IMG/VR virus record: IMGVR_UViG_3300030333_003501
Coordinates: 1-51,600 of that record
Reading direction: 5' to 3' (one strand)
Length of the DNA stretch: 51,600 bases
Origin: a virus
Both the position numbers and the translations under genes were made by a program. Positions 50,601 through 51,600 of this stretch are shown here, piece by piece; the first letter of the stretch is position 1, and every line of letters begins with the position of its first letter. Under the pieces are notes generated by a model. The model saw only the letters and a program-made list of their open reading frames with translations, was not told the DNA's origin and did no database searches.

Positions 50601-51600
50601 GCGCACTTCTTCAGGTTCATAAAAACGGAAATGTCACAGCATCTACCTTTGTTGGTGACTTGACAGGTGATGTGACTGGGACTGCATCCAATGTGACAGT
50701 CTCCGACAGCACGGCCAACACCAACTTCCCTGTAGTGTTCCATGATGAGTCAAATGCATTGTTAGACGATACTGGTGCTTTGAGATACAACCCAAGCACA
50801 GGAACGCTATTGGTCCCCAATTTGACGGTGGCAGGGACTACGACTCAAGTGAATACTGTGACGATGGAAGCTGCAAATGCAATCGTGTTTGAAGGTGCGA
50901 CCGCAGATGGGTATGAGACTACTCTGACCATAACCGATCCAACAGCGGATAGGACAATTACACTACCAAATGCAGGTGGAACCGTTCCTGTTTCTGCATC
51001 AGGTGGGATAGCTCTATCTGCGGCAGGAGATATTACTGCCAACTTATCGGCATCGCACATTCCTAATCTTGCTACGAGTAAAATCACTTCAGGCACATTT
51101 GCTGACGCTAGAATAGCAGAAAGCAATGTCACTCAACATCAAGCTGCAATCACTGCTCTTGGAACCCTTACTGCACTTACAGGTGGGACTGGAGATTTGG
51201 TTTGGGACACAGATACCCTGTTTGTTGATTCATCGGCAGATCGGGTAGGAATAGGCACTTCAAGCCCCGACCAACTGCTCCATGTCGTAGGCGGTTCCAA
51301 TGACGATACTGTTGCACTCTTCTCGACCGCAGGGGGAACGAGCGGTAGCACACAAGGATCAGTCCACATCGGTCTGAGCCATTTCAGTAGCGATGCCAAC
51401 CCTTCGGTGAGGATAGGGGCGGAGGAAAACGGCACAGGTAGCTATCAAGCTGCCATGACCTTCGGAACTAGAAGTGCGACTTCCGATGCCGCACCTGCTG
51501 AGAGGATGAGAATAACCCATGACGGTAATGTTGGAATTAACGATTCTTCACCTGATAAGGAATTATCCATCATAGGTATTGGTGGAGGAAATGCTGATAT
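47672..51600 (+). CDS. Tail fibre 2, modular (partial, runs off the window)
   Basis: The ATG at 47672 overlaps the fibre 1 stop and follows GGAGGTTGA. The frame is open to the window end (at least 1309 residues, MADSDKDILITPNTGES). It contains five copies of an EQVQDIVGAM...NTET...TYDD module, three copies of a VTAGGNTL...ETLAFTAG module, a decapeptide block, an AYVDTEVAGLVDSAP module also present in fibre 1, and the ATADGYETTLTITDPTADRT module. The end repeats VGIGTSSP-type units. From about 50,690 the bases look richer in G and C than before. It is probably a receptor-binding fibre or an alternative to fibre 1. Confidence 0.75.
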   Translation, partial: MADSDKDILITPNTGESASPKIEFTGANNATKTITVNDDGTLSFNSTIAATSGSVADGNGNLVTGDAVYDYIAAQGFTTEVGDITAVTAGTGLSGGGTSGAVTLTNAGVTSIVAGSNISIDSSTGAVTITATDTNTQLSNEQVQDIVGAMFTGNTETNITATYEDGDGTIDLVATDTNSFRTVTAGGNTLGATETLAFTAGSNVTITESGGAVTIASSNASLSSEEVQDIVGAMVDGGTETNIAVTYDDTSGKLNFVATDTNTQLTQEQVEDFVAGVIVAGSNITKTYDDAAGTLTLAATDTNTQLTTEQVQDIVGAMVSSNTETNIAVTYDDTNGKLDFVSTDTNTQLTLLDQDDMSSNSATAAASQQSIKAYVDTEVAGLVDSAPSALNTLNELAAALGDDASFSTTTATSLGNRLRVDVSNQGLTSTQQGNALTNLGITASLAEINILDDGLAASDIPNLAASKITSGTFATARIADDAITSAKIADDAITTALIADDAITSALIADDAITTALIADDQITNALMADDAIDSAQLADASIDEVHLNATNSPTDNYILSYDSSSGGFTWIAAGAGEANQNAFSNVAVSGQTTAAADSATDTLTLVAAGGMTITTSGDSITLNSANTNTQLSTEEVQDIVGAMFSSNTETRISATYEDGDGTIDLVVDDMTANDNTWRPVTAGGNTLASSETLAFTAGTGITISESGGAVTITNSVTDTNTWRGVTAGGNTLGSSETLAFTAGSNVTITESGGAVTIASTDTNTTYSAGTGLDLSSTTFSVDVSDFMANGADNRVLTATGTDAMTAESTLTYDPSGQLSIAVTGSGSWARHEMSGASGAYIDLKNSASDDYDTRLISTGSGLDIITAAGSSPIQLKTNGATRFKVEDAETTVSTPLTITAANSASLNITATDGGSSPAQTTFINMTGYETRGQGIRFFDEDASGEEWFAGLRYGGAFDEYMIGYDASGGQSEYVASALLQVHKNGNVTASTFVGDLTGDVTGTASNVTVSDSTANTNFPVVFHDESNALLDDTGALRYNPSTGTLLVPNLTVAGTTTQVNTVTMEAANAIVFEGATADGYETTLTITDPTADRTITLPNAGGTVPVSASGGIALSAAGDITANLSASHIPNLATSKITSGTFADARIAESNVTQHQAAITALGTLTALTGGTGDLVWDTDTLFVDSSADRVGIGTSSPDQLLHVVGGSNDDTVALFSTAGGTSGSTQGSVHIGLSHFSSDANPSVRIGAEENGTGSYQAAMTFGTRSATSDAAPAERMRITHDGNVGINDSSPDKELSIIGIGGGNAD
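49101..49314 (+). repeat. Decapeptide repeat block in fibre 2
   Basis: About seven units: IADDAITSAK, IADDAITTAL, IADDAITSAL, IADDAITTAL, IADDQITNAL, MADDAIDSAQ, LADASIDEVH. The units are more alike than in fibre 1, at both protein and DNA level, which suggests more recent expansion. Confidence 0.75.

Noticed and set aside
41525-51435. Many minus-strand open frames in the fibre genes
   Set aside because: They are long because the + strand repeats (Ser/Thr/Ala codons) rarely give stops on the other strand. They are low-complexity Val/Ser/Pro proteins without good ribosome binding sites.
1-51600. tRNA genes, integrase, attachment sites, insertion sequences or CRISPR arrays
   Set aside because: None seen by reading both strands. 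Gaps between genes are all under about 100 bases, leaving little room for such elements. A tRNA search program could not be run.

Overview
The window looks like about half of the genome of a tailed double-stranded DNA virus (HK97-type head, long non-contractile tail), most likely one infecting a marine planktonic archaeon. Every credible gene lies on the + strand, packed end to end with overlapping stop/start codons and strong GGAGGTGAT-like ribosome binding sites. The archaeal assignment is an inference. It rests on a single-subunit ATP-dependent DNA ligase inside the virion module, an Arf/Ras-like GTPase, and a general resemblance to the 'magrovirus' type of Marine Group II (Poseidoniales) viruses. 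No host marker gene is visible, so a bacterial host is not excluded.

Layout. 1-5188: four proteins (one only as a fragment), three of them starting with the peptide MSW. 5193-10217: GNAT-like protein, large terminase, a winged-helix/LAGLIDADG protein and the portal. 10214-13758: a run of small and medium proteins, most with the same MSW tag. 13772-16339: ATP-dependent DNA ligase. 16378-19301: prohead protease fused to scaffold (with a nested scaffold start), major capsid protein and a probable decoration protein. 19391-24661: SAP-domain protein, a small beta protein, two membrane proteins, the GTPase, a zinc-binding protein and two proteins that share a PYWID...YTPP motif. 24666-28693: head-tail adaptor, neck/tail-completion proteins, tail tube, and tail assembly chaperone pair with a canonical GGGAAAC -1 frameshift site. 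28697-41373: tape measure, distal tail proteins, LamG-type protein, and a 2353-residue tail hub/tip protein. 41373-51600: two large modular tail fibres, the second running off the window.

How the genes fit together. The terminase and portal package DNA into a shell made by the capsid protein, protease and scaffold. The adaptor, neck, tube, chaperone, tape measure and hub build the tail, and the fibres bind the host. The most unusual system is a short peptide, MSW-x-(D/E/N)-I-x-K. It begins at least six different proteins, and a similar sequence ends two more: the scaffold (MSWGDIH) and a small coiled-coil protein (MSWEDIH). I propose that it is a capsid-targeting tag that uses the scaffold's own docking site to load internal proteins into the prohead. 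Other points of note are the virus-encoded Arf-like GTPase beside two membrane proteins, the nested scaffold start, a hairpin that can cover the ribosome binding site of the protease gene, and the zinc-ribbon insertions in the portal.
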